Source: an uncultured Crocinitomix sp.
GTDB lineage: Bacteria > Bacteroidota > Bacteroidia > Flavobacteriales_D > Crocinitomicaceae
Assembly (NCBI GenBank): GCA_905478225.1
Contig: CAJQHR010000027.1
Span: 1-64,000 of the forward strand
DNA: 64,000 nt
Direction of reading: 5' to 3'
In this document: positions 18,329 through 28,109 of the stretch, piece by piece
How positions within the stretch are numbered: position 1 is the first letter of the stretch
How the letters are laid out: each line of letters opens with the position of its first letter
Notes under the pieces: model-generated
What the model saw: only the letters and a program-made list of their open reading frames with translations
Databases searched by the model: none
What the model was told of the DNA's origin: nothing
Translations under genes and position numbers: made by a program

Positions 18329-19204
18329 TTAGTCTTGCTCTCTTGATTTGAATGGATAAATGAGTTGCGCAAAAAACTTCACAGGTACCTTTTCGTTTTC
18401 AATTCCCACATTTTCAATCTCACGTTTTTTGGGCCACAAGTAGGAACCAAAAATTATATCCCATACAATTAAAACTTTGCCGAAATTCCGATTCGATTCA
18501 TGTTCCTTTTCAGAATGATGCCACCTATGTAGTTCAGCCGTATTAAAAATATAATTTAAAAACCCAGCCTTAAAATTAATATTTACATGCTCTAGAATTC
18601 CAGACACACCTGATAGTGTAAGAATTAAAACGATTACTTCAGGTGAAGCACCCAATAAAACTAATGGTAAAAAGTAAGCCATCCCCCCTAAAAAAGCATC
18701 CAAAAAGTGAAAACGTCCGGAATTTGCCCAATATACCCGTTCAGCTCCGTGATGCACAGCGTGTAAACGCCATAAAAGTTTGTTTTTATGACTCAGGCGG
18801 TGAATCCAATAATAACAAAATTCGCAGAGCAATAAAGCCAAAATCACATTCAAGGTAGTTCCCCATTCAGACCTCAAAAGATTCCCGTTAAAAACAGAAC
18901 TGAGATATAATAATGGCGAATATAAAAGCAGTAATAGTAGCAATTCACCAAACTTACCTGCAATTGGCAATACAAAAAAAGTTCGAATCAAATCTGAACT
19001 CAAATCACCAACGGGCTCATTCCAATTTTTTTGATAGGGAAAAAAATGCTCCAATAAAACGAATAGAATTATGAGTGGAAACAAAACAACACCTGGAATA
19101 AACACGTAATCAATTCGCTCAAAGCGTATTATTAAAAGCCATGCTCCAATCATACTTAGCGCAATGACAAATGGGTAAAATATATGTTTAGCAAATTTGG
19201 GCAT
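18329..19204 (-). CDS. Sterol desaturase/fatty acid hydroxylase superfamily protein
   Basis: The 291-residue membrane protein has four to five hydrophobic helices. It has the di-iron histidine boxes of the superfamily: HRLSH (about residue 136), LHAVHH (about 148) and LHRWHH (about 226). Such enzymes hydroxylate or desaturate membrane lipids, carotenoids or sterols using O2. The substrate cannot be read from sequence. It stands alone on its strand; the 191 bases separating it from icmF upstream hold no gene I can support. Confidence 0.9.
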   Translation of the reverse strand: MPKFAKHIFYPFVIALSMIGAWLLIIRFERIDYVFIPGVVLFPLIILFVLLEHFFPYQKNWNEPVGDLSSDLIRTFFVLPIAGKFGELLLLLLLYSPLLYLSSVFNGNLLRSEWGTTLNVILALLLCEFCYYWIHRLSHKNKLLWRLHAVHHGAERVYWANSGRFHFLDAFLGGMAYFLPLVLLGASPEVIVLILTLSGVSGILEHVNINFKAGFLNYIFNTAELHRWHHSEKEHESNRNFGKVLIVWDIIFGSYLWPKKREIENVGIENEKVPVKFFAQLIYPFKSREQD

Positions 19205-19395
19205 GATTTATTTCAAGCGCAAGATACGGGTCATGCTGCGTATTTCATTATTGAATTGCGCAAGTGATTTTTCAAATTTGCACTTTTCAGAAAATCAGCC
19301 TAAACTAAACTCATTGCTTCAAAATGGTCCCGTTCTTCTATCTTCCCTATTGCATTCCGTTTCAATAATTCTATTTTAGAAAATCGGACAGGTGC

Positions 19396-22300
19396 TTACA
19401 TGTTCCTTCTATACTGTCCGCCAACTTCAAATAAAGCTTGAGTGATTTGACCCAATGAACAAAATTTGGTAGCTTCCATTAAGTGCGCAAAGATGTTTTC
19501 GTTTTGCACGGCAGCAATTTGGATTGTCGATAATGCTTCTGCCACTTTATCGACATGTCCCTTTTTCAATTCATCAAGCATGGTTATTTGGTAAGCTTTT
19601 TCTTCATCTGTTGCACGAATAACTTCTTCAGGAACTATTGTAGGTGATCCTTTTTTATTCAAGAAGGTGTTCACACCAATAATTGGGAATTCGCCGTTAT
19701 GCTTTAACGTTTCATAATACAAACTTTCTTCTTGTATTTTACTACGCTGGTACATAGTTTCCATTGCGCCAAGTACTCCTCCACGCTCGGTAATACGATC
19801 AAATTCAGTTAACACAGCTGCTTCCACTAAATCGGTTAATTCTTCAATGATGAAGGCGCCTTGAATTGGGTTTTCGTTTTGCGTTAATCCAAGCTCTTTA
19901 TTAATAATCAACTGAATGGCCATTGCACGTCTTACAGATTCTTCTGTAGGAGTCGTAATCGCTTCGTCATAAGCGTTTGTATGCAATGAATTACAATTAT
20001 CGTAAATAGCATACAAGGCTTGAAGCGTAGTTCTAATATCGTTAAAGTCAATTTCCTGTGCATGCAAAGATCTACCAGAGGTTTGAATGTGATATTTCAA
20101 CATTTGCGCTCTTGGATTGGCTTTATACTTATTCTTCATGGCTTTTGCCCAGATACGACGAGCAACTCTTCCTATCACCGCATATTCTGGATCAATTCCG
20201 TTTGAAAAGAAGAAGGAAAGGTTTGGGCCAAATTTATTGATGTCCATTCCTCTGCTCAAATAATACTCTACATAAGTAAAGCCATTTGCTAATGTCAAAG
20301 CCAATTGCGTAATTGGATTGGCTCCAGCCTCTGCAATATGGTATCCAGAAATTGAAACAGAATAGAAATTACGTACACCGTTATCTATAAAATATTCTTG
20401 AACATCCCCCATTAATCGCAAGGCGAATTCAGTTGAGAAAATGCACGTGTTTTGTGCTTGATCTTCTTTTAAAATATCTGCTTGCACCGTTCCACGAACT
20501 TGTGCTAAGGTGTCAATTTTTATTTTTCCGTAAATATCTGCAGGTAAAACCTGATCACCGGTAACTCCTAATAGCATTAAACCTAAACCGTTATTCCCTT
20601 CTGGCAAATCACCTTGATAAGCAGGGCGTGTAATTCCTTTATCACCGTAAATTTTTGCAATCTTCGCTTCAACTTCTGCAGCCAGACCGTTTTCTGTAAT
20701 GTATTTTTCACAGTTTTGATCGATTGCTGCATTCATGAAGAACCCAAGCAACATAGGCGCGGGTCCGTTAATGGTCATTGAAACAGATGTCAATGAATGC
20801 GACAAGTCAAAACCAGAGTATAGTTTTTTCGCATCATCTAAACAACAAATAGAAACTCCTGAATTTCCAACTTTACCATAAATATCTGGTCGCACTGCTG
20901 GATCATTTCCATAAAGCGTTACAGAATCAAATGCCGTGGACAAACGCTTAGCGGGCATTCCTAAACTTACATAGTGGAATCGCTTATTGGTTCGTTCTGG
21001 TCCACCTTCTCCTGCAAACATTCTTGTTGGATCCTCACCTGTTCTCTTAAACGGATATAGTCCGGCAGTATAAGGGAATTCACCTGGTACATTTTCTTGT
21101 AAAATCCATCTCAACAAATCTCCCCAAGCCGAATATTTAGGCAAGGCAATTTTTGGAATATCTGATTGCGAGAGTGATTTTGTATGCGTATCAATATTAA
21201 TTTCCTTATCCCTTACTTTGAAGGTATAAACTGGATCTTTATAGGTTTTTACTTTTGCATTCCAGTTCAAAACATGCTCCCAATTATACGGGCTCAAATC
21301 CATTTTGATGCGTGCAAATTCTTTCAATAATAAATCTAAAAATTCTTGATTATCCGCTGTCAATCCTTCATCATCAATTCCGATTGAATTTAAATTCACT
21401 TTTTGACCAGAAACAGATTCAATCGTTTTATAGATTCCATATAATTTTTGTGCCACCTCTTGTTGCTCCGCCGCTACTTCAGCAGATCCTCTATTATTTT
21501 CAGAGATTTCGGATAAATAGCGTGAACGTGCTGGTGGAATAATGTATATTTTCTCAGACATTTCTGCCGTGATTGCCATATCAGAAACTAAACTTTTTGC
21601 CGCTGTTTTTTCAACAATTTTATCCATAATCGCTTTGTAAAGCGTATTCATTCCTGGATCATTAAATTGCGAAGCAATTGTACCGTAAACTGGTAAATCG
21701 TTGTGATCAACCTCCCATAATTGGTGATTGCGCACGTATTGTTTTTTCACGTCTCTAACTGCATCTAAAGCCCCACGTTTATCAAACTTATTAATCGCAA
21801 CAATGTCAGCAAAATCTAACATGTCAATTTTCTCTAACTGCGTTGCTGCGCCAAATTCAGGAGTCATTACATACAATGAAACCTCAGAATGATCCATGAT
21901 TTCTGTATCTGATTGACCGATACCTGAAGTTTCTAAAATGATTAAATCAAATTGGGCAGCTTTTAAAACTAAAAGAGCCTCTGAAACATGTTTGCTTAAC
22001 GCCAAGTTACTTTGACGTGTAGCCAATGAACGCATATAAACACGATCATTCTTAATCGCATTCATTCGAATTCGATCGCCTAATAATGCGCCACCAGTTT
22101 TCCGCTTACTAGGGTCAACTGAGACAATTGCAATTGTTTTATCTTTAAAATCAACCAAAAAACGACGTACTAACTCATCCACTAAAGATGATTTTCCAGA
22201 ACCACCCGTTCCAGTAATTCCTAAAATTGGTGTATCCACAGCTGCTGCCATTTCGCGCACTTTTTCCATATGCGCCTCAGCATTTTCAGGAAAGTTTTCA

Positions 22301-22818
22301 GCCGCACTGATCATCCGTGCTATTGCTGTCACTTCCTTTTCTGCTAAATGATCCACTTCTCCATTTAAAGTGTCTCCCACAGAAAAATCTGCACGCTCTA
22401 CTAAATCGTTGATCATTCCTTGTAAGCCCATTTCACGTCCATCATCTGGGTGATAGATGCGCTCAATTCCATAAGCCTCTAATTCTTTAATCTCGTCTGG
22501 TAAAATTGTACCACCACCACCAGCAAAAATTTTGATTTGTCCGGCTCCTTTCTCATTCAAAAGGTCATACATATATTTTAAATATTCTGTATGTCCGCCT
22601 TGATAAGATGTCATTGCGATTGCTTGAACATCTTCTTGAATAGCGCAGTTCACCACTTCTTCAACACTTCTGTCATGTCCTAAGTGAATAACTTCGCAGC
22701 CTGTTGACTGAATGATTCGCCGCATAATATTTATGGCAGCATCATGTCCGTCAAAAAGGGAAGCAGCTGTTACAATTCGTACTTTATTAATAGGTTTGTA
22801 TGGTGCGATTTTTTCCAT
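19396..22818 (-). CDS. icmF: Fused isobutyryl-CoA mutase (IcmF type)
   Basis: I choose ATG 22818 (1140 residues) over a TTG 36 bases upstream, because a promoter-like box overlaps that extension. Domains in order: B12-binding ([13 protein letters not shown], residues about 20-32, then FAGGGGTI); a MeaI-type GTPase chaperone (Walker [13 protein letters not shown] near 197-208); and the mutase domain ([20 protein letters not shown] near 590). This order, with B12 domain and G-protein fused before the mutase, is specific to IcmF. IcmF interconverts isobutyryl-CoA and butyryl-CoA, with some members acting on similar branched acyl-CoAs. The [18 protein letters not shown] form separates it from methylmalonyl-CoA mutase. 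It likely serves branched-chain acyl-CoA metabolism. Confidence 0.93.
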   Translation of the reverse strand: MEKIAPYKPINKVRIVTAASLFDGHDAAINIMRRIIQSTGCEVIHLGHDRSVEEVVNCAIQEDVQAIAMTSYQGGHTEYLKYMYDLLNEKGAGQIKIFAGGGGTILPDEIKELEAYGIERIYHPDDGREMGLQGMINDLVERADFSVGDTLNGEVDHLAEKEVTAIARMISAAENFPENAEAHMEKVREMAAAVDTPILGITGTGGSGKSSLVDELVRRFLVDFKDKTIAIVSVDPSKRKTGGALLGDRIRMNAIKNDRVYMRSLATRQSNLALSKHVSEALLVLKAAQFDLIILETSGIGQSDTEIMDHSEVSLYVMTPEFGAATQLEKIDMLDFADIVAINKFDKRGALDAVRDVKKQYVRNHQLWEVDHNDLPVYGTIASQFNDPGMNTLYKAIMDKIVEKTAAKSLVSDMAITAEMSEKIYIIPPARSRYLSEISENNRGSAEVAAEQQEVAQKLYGIYKTIESVSGQKVNLNSIGIDDEGLTADNQEFLDLLLKEFARIKMDLSPYNWEHVLNWNAKVKTYKDPVYTFKVRDKEINIDTHTKSLSQSDIPKIALPKYSAWGDLLRWILQENVPGEFPYTAGLYPFKRTGEDPTRMFAGEGGPERTNKRFHYVSLGMPAKRLSTAFDSVTLYGNDPAVRPDIYGKVGNSGVSICCLDDAKKLYSGFDLSHSLTSVSMTINGPAPMLLGFFMNAAIDQNCEKYITENGLAAEVEAKIAKIYGDKGITRPAYQGDLPEGNNGLGLMLLGVTGDQVLPADIYGKIKIDTLAQVRGTVQADILKEDQAQNTCIFSTEFALRLMGDVQEYFIDNGVRNFYSVSISGYHIAEAGANPITQLALTLANGFTYVEYYLSRGMDINKFGPNLSFFFSNGIDPEYAVIGRVARRIWAKAMKNKYKANPRAQMLKYHIQTSGRSLHAQEIDFNDIRTTLQALYAIYDNCNSLHTNAYDEAITTPTEESVRRAMAIQLIINKELGLTQNENPIQGAFIIEELTDLVEAAVLTEFDRITERGGVLGAMETMYQRSKIQEESLYYETLKHNGEFPIIGVNTFLNKKGSPTIVPEEVIRATDEEKAYQITMLDELKKGHVDKVAEALSTIQIAAVQNENIFAHLMEATKFCSLGQITQALFEVGGQYRRNM

Positions 22819-22842
22819 GTGATTCGTCGTTTTATCGAAGCA

Positions 22843-22850
22843 CAAATATA
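22843..22850 (-). promoter_or_regulatory. Candidate -7 box of icmF
   Basis: On the minus strand TATATTTG matches TAnnTTTG exactly and ends 25 bases before the chosen ATG at 22818. No good TTG is found at the expected upstream distance. The box supports the shorter icmF start. Confidence 0.35.
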
Positions 22851-22904
22851 GCAATTTGTGCCCTTTTGGAACGAAATTTGGTCTGTTTTATTCCAAAACA
22901 CAAA

Positions 22905-23178
22905 ATGCGATTATTCCTATTTTCGATTGGCCTTATCCTCATAAGTTTTAATGGGCTGCAAAGCTGTTCAAAAACCACAGATGGTAAATAGATTATTTAT
23001 AAAGAAACAACGCAGTCTTCTTTTTTGGGCGCACGAATCGAGCGACCGAAAATCTAAAAACACTTTAGAGACTTTTTTAAAATCGGAAGGCATTATTCCT
23101 TTAAAAATTAAAATTATAGGGGATCGTATTGCCACCTATAAAGATTGTGACTGCTTTACGGGGTTAGAATATCGACCA
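22905..23178 (+). pseudogene. Remnant of a small lipoprotein gene (frameshifted, 3' end lost)
   Basis: ATG 22905 opens a typical lipoprotein signal (MRLFLFSIGLILISF, lipobox LQSC) but the frame ends at TAG 22989. From about 22981 a second frame reads on with coding character to about 23175 and contains CDCFTGLEYR. That resembles the Cys-containing C-terminal motif of short Bacteroidota lipoproteins. The frame then runs into the 3' end of the convergent gene. The simplest reading is a lipoprotein gene with one frameshift and a lost 3' end. This is an interpretation; no family was confirmed. Confidence 0.4.
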
Positions 23179-23658
23179 TGTCAATTCACCATACCAATAA
23201 CCTTTCTGCTCTATTACATCTCCATTTTGATTATATAATGCAGAATCTATATTCGCAACTACGCGATCATAACCTTCCGTATCATGCCCAATGAAATAGA
23301 ACCAGTCATCATTTTTATTATAATTGCATTCTAGGTCGTATTTCACTATCCCCTCTGAATTACCGCTCATACCGTAAGAGCGTGCTTCAAAATAGGTATC
23401 TTTTACGGTTTTACCAGTCGGTGAAAATTCAGTTTCTCGGTTGTGATAAACCGAATTGTGATCATAATCAATATGATCAGGGTTTTTAATTAATTGCTTT
23501 ACCTTTTTCTTACCTCTATATTTATAATAAGCCTTTTGACTCATTGTTTTAACAGGTCCTGTCAATTCAAAATCAGATACTTCTTTCCGCCACCAACCTG
23601 AAAACTGGGCATTTAAATTAATGACCGATAATGAAACAAGAACTAGGAGTGCTTTCAT
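23164..23658 (-). CDS. Secreted protein, unknown, possibly truncated
   Basis: The 164-residue product has a signal peptide (MKALLVLVSLSVINLNAQ) and a Tyr- and Asp-rich body with FELTGPVKTMSQKAYYKY. I recall GPVK-type openings from longer Bacteroidota secreted proteins. The C-terminus (YWYGELTWSIF) stops abruptly where the frame meets the opposing lipoprotein remnant, so loss of the 3' end is suspected. It follows the DinB gene with no spacer (stop of DinB at 23659-23661, this ATG at 23656-23658), so the two are probably co-transcribed. Confidence 0.6.
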   Translation of the reverse strand: MKALLVLVSLSVINLNAQFSGWWRKEVSDFELTGPVKTMSQKAYYKYRGKKKVKQLIKNPDHIDYDHNSVYHNRETEFSPTGKTVKDTYFEARSYGMSGNSEGIVKYDLECNYNKNDDWFYFIGHDTEGYDRVVANIDSALYNQNGDVIEQKGYWYGELTWSIF

Positions 23659-24117
23659 TTACTTCAAGTTTCTCCGAATAGCCATCATGCTAGAAATATG
23701 TAGTGCTTGGTGGAGGTTATTAAATTGCACGGCTTCCTCCACATTTGTAATTGTAAAATTGTAAGATGTTGGGTATTCCGTATAGGTTTTAAATATTCCA
23801 TTTTCCAAATCGGCCGCCAATTTATCTACTTGATTTAAAATAGCCTCCGTAATAAATTCAAATTCCTCCTGAGCAATAGCTCCACCAGGTTTTGATCCCT
23901 TTTTATATTTCAGGATAAATTCTTTTTCAAGTCCGCCTTCTAATCTTGCAAGTGAATAAACTAAGCCTTTGGTAGTTGCTACTATGTGCCCTAAATTCCA
24001 AGCTATATTATTATTAAAACCCTCTGGGATTTCATTTATTTGATCAAGAGTTAAGTCTTTTATGATTCGAATGCAGTTTTCTCTTGAGGTTCTGAATAGG
24101 TTTATTGCTGTTTTCAT
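23659..24117 (-). CDS. DinB-family four-helix protein
   Basis: The 152-residue protein has the helical layout of the DinB superfamily and its three metal-site histidines in context: WNLGHIV (about residue 43) and [16 protein letters not shown] near the C-terminus. DinB-like proteins are metal-binding, and some act as thiol transferases or hydrolases; the substrate here is unknown. It is immediately upstream of the secreted-protein gene on the same strand. The upstream gap holds short direct repeats. Confidence 0.85.
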   Translation of the reverse strand: MKTAINLFRTSRENCIRIIKDLTLDQINEIPEGFNNNIAWNLGHIVATTKGLVYSLARLEGGLEKEFILKYKKGSKPGGAIAQEEFEFITEAILNQVDKLAADLENGIFKTYTEYPTSYNFTITNVEEAVQFNNLHQALHISSMMAIRRNLK

Positions 24118-24126
24118 TTGTTGTTT

Positions 24127-24159
24127 GATTATCTGATGATTTTGATTATCTGATGATTT
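24127..24159. repeat. 16-bp direct repeat, two copies
   Basis: GATTATCTGATGATTT occurs at 24127-24142 and again at 24144-24159, one base apart. It is followed by the related GATTTGATGG. It lies on one side of the four-helix-bundle gene. Complementary ATCATCAAA-type words lie on the other side. Confidence 0.85.
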
Positions 24160-24228
24160 GATGGTTGATGTTTTTGGCGTTATGTTAGTCTTGAGGTTAG
24201 ATTGTTTATTTCTATATTTTCTTTGAAT

Positions 24229-24576
24229 TTAGTAGTTTCTTTTTGTTGCGGCAATAATTTTTGAAAGTAACTTCTTTATTCTTAAAATTAATTCCAACAA
24301 TTCGTTTGGATTGGGGTACCCCTCAGAATCTCTACATAACATCAACCAATATTCTGATTCGTCCGCCTCTTTAGCTGAAATAATGAGTCGAGCGACAAAA
24401 TCTTTACGCCCATGTACGTTCTGAGCCTCCCTTGCATTTGCACCGATTGAATTACCAGATCGAATCAATTGATTTGAAATGGCAAATTTTCTCGCTAAAT
24501 CTAATTCTTCATAATATTTAATAATTCGCAATGAGAATTCATACGTTAATTCTAACAGATCATTTTTCTTTTCCAT
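24229..24576 (-). CDS. Four helix bundle protein (rRNA intervening-sequence protein family)
   Basis: The 115-residue protein matches the S23/IVS-encoded four-helix-bundle family through LRIIKYYEELDLARKFAI, LIRSGNSIGANAREAQ, FVARLIISAKEADESEYWL and a C-terminal ELILRIKKLLSKIIAATK. Members were first found in insertions within 23S rRNA genes, but many stand alone, as here. Biochemical function is not established. The gene is isolated, with 111- and 182-base flanks rich in short repeats. That would suit a small mobile cassette, though this is only an inference. Confidence 0.9.
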   Translation of the reverse strand: MEKKNDLLELTYEFSLRIIKYYEELDLARKFAISNQLIRSGNSIGANAREAQNVHGRKDFVARLIISAKEADESEYWLMLCRDSEGYPNPNELLELILRIKKLLSKIIAATKRNY

Positions 24577-24677
24577 ACTACATTTGGGTTAATGTGTAAC
24601 ATAAAACTAAGAATTATTCAATGCGACACAAAAAATGAGAAATAAATAATAACCTTCGCGACTCCTAAGAAGATTCA

Positions 24678-24746
24678 ATCATCAAAAACAATATACTCTA
24701 CGGCATCAAATCATGCGAAATTTCGAATCATCACATCATCAAAAAC
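24678..24746. repeat. Duplicated 12-mer ATCATCAAAAAC and related words
   Basis: ATCATCAAAAAC occurs at 24678-24689 and 24735-24746, with further ATCAAATC and ATCATCACA words between and after. The words are the reverse complement of the TGATGATTT core found on the other side of the four-helix-bundle gene, so the gene has loose inverted flanks. No gene is seen in 24577-24758. Confidence 0.75.
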
Positions 24747-24758
24747 CCCGTCAAATCG

Positions 24759-25460
24759 TCAACTCCCCAAAACAAACACACAAGGAGTTTTATCAAATTT
24801 AAACGGTGACCTACTCCAATCTCCAATTGTTTTAGTTTTAATTTTTTGCTTTTCCCCTGTTACATCATAAGCAATTGTTAATTTCAATTCGTGATGACAA
24901 TAAGAAATAATGTCGTTTAACATGACTTCATTTCGATACGGCGTTTCAATAAAAAGCTGCGCATATCCCGTTTTTATTACTGTTTGATTTATTGCTTTAA
25001 TTTTTGAAGCACGCTCGGGATCTTTTTTTGGCAAATATCCGTTAAATGTAAATCCTTGTCCATTCATTCCGCTGGCGGCCAAGGCCAAAAGCAAGGAACT
25101 TGGACCGGTTAATGGTATCACTTCAATATTATTTTTGTGCGCCAATGCCACAAATTCACTCCCAGGGTCTGCAACGCTAGGGTATCCCGCTTCGGACATT
25201 AATCCAACGTCGTTCCCATTTCTCAATGCCTCAATTGCTTCTCTGTGAAATGTATAGCCATCATGCTTGTTCAATTCATAAAACTGAGAATCGTCAATCG
25301 GAAATTCGCGATCCATTTGACGCAAGAATTGACGGGCCGTTTTAATGCGTTCCACCACAAAATGACGTAGTTCTTTAACAATACCGTGATTATAGGTTGG
25401 AAGAACTTGCTCCAACGTATTTTCACTAATAGGAATTGGAATTATATAAAGCTTAGCCAT
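24759..25460 (-). CDS. RsmI-like SAM-dependent methyltransferase (tetrapyrrole methylase fold)
   Basis: I choose ATG 25460 (233 residues, MAKLYIIPIPISEN); a TTG at 25478 would add six residues. The protein shows GLMSEAGYPSVADPGSEFV and the proline-rich VIPLTGPSSLLLALAASGMNGQGFTFNGYLP of the RsmI branch. RsmI 2'-O-methylates C1402 of 16S rRNA. This shorter, diverged type is common in Bacteroidota and its target may differ. Its start overlaps the stop of the phosphatase gene by 8 bases, so the two form an operon downstream of dnaA. Confidence 0.85.
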   Translation of the reverse strand: MAKLYIIPIPISENTLEQVLPTYNHGIVKELRHFVVERIKTARQFLRQMDREFPIDDSQFYELNKHDGYTFHREAIEALRNGNDVGLMSEAGYPSVADPGSEFVALAHKNNIEVIPLTGPSSLLLALAASGMNGQGFTFNGYLPKKDPERASKIKAINQTVIKTGYAQLFIETPYRNEVMLNDIISYCHHELKLTIAYDVTGEKQKIKTKTIGDWSRSPFKFDKTPCVFVLGS

Positions 25461-25917
25461 TTGTTTTAATTCTTTCAATTACTTTATCAACGGCAACATC
25501 CAATAAATCTATAACATGTTGAAAACCTTGATCACCACCATAGTATGGATCTGGCACCTCAGCATTAGAACCCGGATTGGATTCGTTTAAAATAAGTCGC
25601 ACTTTTTGTCGATCACTTTCAGTCGCCGCTAATCGAATCATATTATCATAGTTTGATTGATCCATGGCGTAGATTAAATCAAAATTTTGATAATCAGCTT
25701 TAACAAATTGTCTGGCGCTTAAATCTGAAATATCAATTCCATTCTTACCAGCGGTCATTATCATTCTACGATCTGGAGCTTCGCCAACGTGATATGCCGC
25801 AGTTCCGGCTGAATCAGTTGCCACGTCAATTCCTTGTTCGGCGGCTTTTTGTCGTAAAATTCCCTCAGCAATTGGCGAGCGGCAAATATTACCCAAACAA
25901 ACCATTAATACTCTCAT
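25453..25917 (-). CDS. Low-molecular-weight protein tyrosine phosphatase
   Basis: The 154-residue protein begins with the active-site loop VCLGNICRSP (Cys7, Arg13, CX5R), followed by the usual SPIAEGILR. It has the catalytic Asp in EVPDPYYGGDQGF near the C-terminus. It should dephosphorylate phosphotyrosine or small phosphate esters in the cytoplasm. It lies behind dnaA but is separated from it by a strong terminator. It overlaps the methyltransferase gene. Confidence 0.95.
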   Translation of the reverse strand: MRVLMVCLGNICRSPIAEGILRQKAAEQGIDVATDSAGTAAYHVGEAPDRRMIMTAGKNGIDISDLSARQFVKADYQNFDLIYAMDQSNYDNMIRLAATESDRQKVRLILNESNPGSNAEVPDPYYGGDQGFQHVIDLLDVAVDKVIERIKTNG

Positions 25918-25938
25918 GCTCGAATTCTTTTATTCAAA

Positions 25939-25969
25939 AAAAATGCTTTCAATTTTTGAAAGCATTTTT
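25939..25969 (-). terminator. Rho-independent terminator downstream of dnaA
   Basis: AAATGCTTTCAA (25941-25952) pairs perfectly with TTGAAAGCATTT (25956-25967) around a three-base loop, and two further A-T pairs extend the stem. On the minus strand the stem is followed by a run of T. It starts five bases after the dnaA stop and so should separate dnaA from the phosphatase gene. Flanking A/T runs could let it work in both directions. Confidence 0.88.
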
Positions 25970-25973
25970 AAAT

Positions 25974-27410
25974 TTAATTTACGTTTAATTTTTTCTCTAA
26001 ATCTTCCAGATACCCTCTAAACTGTTTATCGGTTTCAGCCAAGTTGTTTACCGTTCGACAGGCGTGCAGAACAGTCGCGTGATCTTTTCCTCCGCATTGC
26101 GCTCCAATACTTGCCAATGACCATTTTGTCATTTTTTTAGCAAAATACATTGCAATTTGCCTTGCTTGTACCACTTCTCTTTTTCGAGTTTTAGATTTAA
26201 GCAATTCAATGGGTAGATTGAAATAATCACACACAATTTTATGAATATAGTCCATTGATACTTCGCGTGCAGTATTCTTGACAAATTTGTCAATCATCTT
26301 TTTAGCAAGCTCAATAGTAATAGATTTTTTGTTTAAAGAGCCTTGAGCGATCAAGGACGTTAAGGCGCCCTCCATTTCTCGAATGTTGGTATTAATGCTA
26401 TATGCTAAGTATTCTAGTACATCTGCTGGTAAGTTTACACCATTGCCATAGATTTTCTTTTCTAGAATTGCAATTCTTGTTTCTAATCCTGGCGGTTGAA
26501 CATCTGCAGACAATCCCCATTTAAATCGAGAGAGTAAACGTTGTTCAATACCCTTCATTTCTACAGGTGCTTTATCTGCCGTTAAAACCAATTGTTTACC
26601 TGTTTGGTGTAAATGGTTAAAAATATGGAAGAAAGCGTCCTGAGTCTTTTCTTTTCCTGCAAAAAACTGAACATCATCAATTATCAACACATCCATCAAC
26701 TTATAAAAATTGATAAAATCGTTGGTCGTATTGTTCTTTATAGAATCAATGAACTGTCTTGTAAAAGTTTCTGCTTGTGTATAAAGCACGGTCTTGTTTG
26801 GGAATTGGTTTTTAATTCCAATTCCGATCGCATGCGCCAAATGTGTTTTTCCTAAACCAACACCTCCGTATATAAGAAGCGGATTAAATGCTGTTCCACC
26901 GGGTTTATTCGAAACCGCGAAAGCTGCTGAGCGAGCTAGACGATTGCAATCACCTTCAATAAAATTATCAAACGAATAAGTAGGATTCAAATTTGAATCT
27001 ACGTTTACCTTTTTCAATCCTGGTATAACAAAAGGGTTACGAATTGGATTTTCACCAATGTTCAAAGGCATTGAAACTGGCGTGTTTGATAAATTCTTTT
27101 TACTTGAAGTTGGTAAATTAACGGTATATGGCGTCTTCTTATCTACACTTTTATCCATAATAATGGAATACTCCAACTTCGCATCTGCGCCAATTTCTTT
27201 TTTAATTACCTTCTTTAATAAGTCAATGTAATGCTCTTCTAGCCACTCATAAAAGAAATGAGATGGCACCTGCAATGTCAAAACCTTTGATTTAAATCGA
27301 ATAGGAACTATCGGCTCAAACCAAGTTTTGAAACTTTGCAAGCTGATATTGTCTTTAATTATCTTGAGGCAATCTTCCCAAATCAATTCATGGTTTTTTT
27401 TATTCTTCAT
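25974..27410 (-). CDS. dnaA: Chromosomal replication initiator DnaA
   Basis: The 478-residue protein has domain I at the N-terminus (WEDCLKIIKDNISLQSFKTWFEPI), a variable linker, the AAA+ domain with Walker A GGVGLGKTHLAHA (about 178-190) and Walker B LIIDDVQFFAGKEKTQ. It ends with the helix-turn-helix DNA-binding domain and its signature GGKDHATVLHACRTV. It binds DnaA boxes and opens the replication origin. The gene is monocistronic, bounded by a terminator downstream and a T-rich upstream region. Confidence 0.98.
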   Translation of the reverse strand: MKNKKNHELIWEDCLKIIKDNISLQSFKTWFEPIVPIRFKSKVLTLQVPSHFFYEWLEEHYIDLLKKVIKKEIGADAKLEYSIIMDKSVDKKTPYTVNLPTSSKKNLSNTPVSMPLNIGENPIRNPFVIPGLKKVNVDSNLNPTYSFDNFIEGDCNRLARSAAFAVSNKPGGTAFNPLLIYGGVGLGKTHLAHAIGIGIKNQFPNKTVLYTQAETFTRQFIDSIKNNTTNDFINFYKLMDVLIIDDVQFFAGKEKTQDAFFHIFNHLHQTGKQLVLTADKAPVEMKGIEQRLLSRFKWGLSADVQPPGLETRIAILEKKIYGNGVNLPADVLEYLAYSINTNIREMEGALTSLIAQGSLNKKSITIELAKKMIDKFVKNTAREVSMDYIHKIVCDYFNLPIELLKSKTRKREVVQARQIAMYFAKKMTKWSLASIGAQCGGKDHATVLHACRTVNNLAETDKQFRGYLEDLEKKLNVN

Positions 27411-27671
27411 CCAGGTAGGGGGTATATTATAATAAAACTGGTTTTTTTACACTGTATTGGTCCTTCTCAACATCTCTATCGGCACCCCAATAAACTTGTC
27501 AACAAATATTCACATAAAAAAGTTATAAAAAAAATGAAATTGATATTGTTTTTTCACTTTTTTTTACTGGTACTTTTTTTTGAATTTTTTATCGCTTTTT
27601 TTCTGCTCAATTCGGAAATTTAAGTTACTTTATAGCGGGAGCGAAAATGACCGAATACGAATATACGGAAA
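27411..27671. other. dnaA upstream region; possible but unproven origin
   Basis: This 261-base gap separates divergent dnaA and thioesterase genes. It contains two sequences close to DnaA boxes: TTGTCAACA at 27496-27504 and ATATTCACA at 27506-27514 (one mismatch to TTATNCACA). A strongly T-rich stretch at about 27549-27602 could unwind easily. Two weak boxes are few for an origin, and oriC in this phylum is not always at dnaA, so confidence is low. Confidence 0.25.
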
Positions 27672-28091
27672 ATGTATTTACATGAAACAAAAATCCGAAT
27701 AAGATACGGAGAAACTGATCAAATGGGTTACGTTTATTATGGAAATTACGCTCAGTTTTTCGAAATCGGAAGAGTGGAAATGCTACGCGCACTGGGCGTT
27801 AGCTATGCATCCATGGAGAAACAAGGCATCATGTTACCAGTCATAGATTTTAGTGTAAAATATATTAAAGCAGCCCATTATGATGACCTTATTACGATCC
27901 ATACAATGATCGAAGAAATACCTTCTGTGAAAATAAAGTTCATCTATGAAATTTATAACGAAACCAAGCTCTTATTAACAAGCGCAAAAACGACTTTAGT
28001 TTTCGTAAAAAAGGACAATATGAAGCCGACAAATTCGCCTCAAGAATTGGTTGCAGCATTGACTGCTAAACTACTGGAAAACAAACGTTAA
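27672..28091 (+). CDS. YbgC/FadM-type acyl-CoA thioesterase (hotdog fold)
   Basis: The 139-residue protein shows the 4HBT-family opening IRIRYGETDQMGYVYYGNYAQFFEIGRVEMLR, of which the Asp-x-x-Gly-x-x-(Y)-x-x-x-Y-x-x-(F/W) core carries the active site. It should hydrolyse acyl-CoA or acyl-ACP thioesters. It is divergent from dnaA and faces a small lipoprotein gene. Confidence 0.92.
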   Translation: MYLHETKIRIRYGETDQMGYVYYGNYAQFFEIGRVEMLRALGVSYASMEKQGIMLPVIDFSVKYIKAAHYDDLITIHTMIEEIPSVKIKFIYEIYNETKLLLTSAKTTLVFVKKDNMKPTNSPQELVAALTAKLLENKR

Positions 28092-28109
28092 AACAATCCG
28101 TAAATAGAC

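Noticed and set aside
19197-19379. A 60-residue plus-strand gene between the hydroxylase and icmF
   Set aside because: It overlaps the hydroxylase start, lacks a recognisable motif and looks like intergenic sequence.
22951-23238. A 95-residue independent gene on the plus strand
   Set aside because: Its start lies inside the lipoprotein frame and its end is antisense to another gene. A frameshifted lipoprotein remnant explains it better.
27411-27671. Confident oriC call
   Set aside because: Only two imperfect DnaA-box-like 9-mers are visible, and strand skew could not be computed by hand. It is kept as a low-confidence region only.
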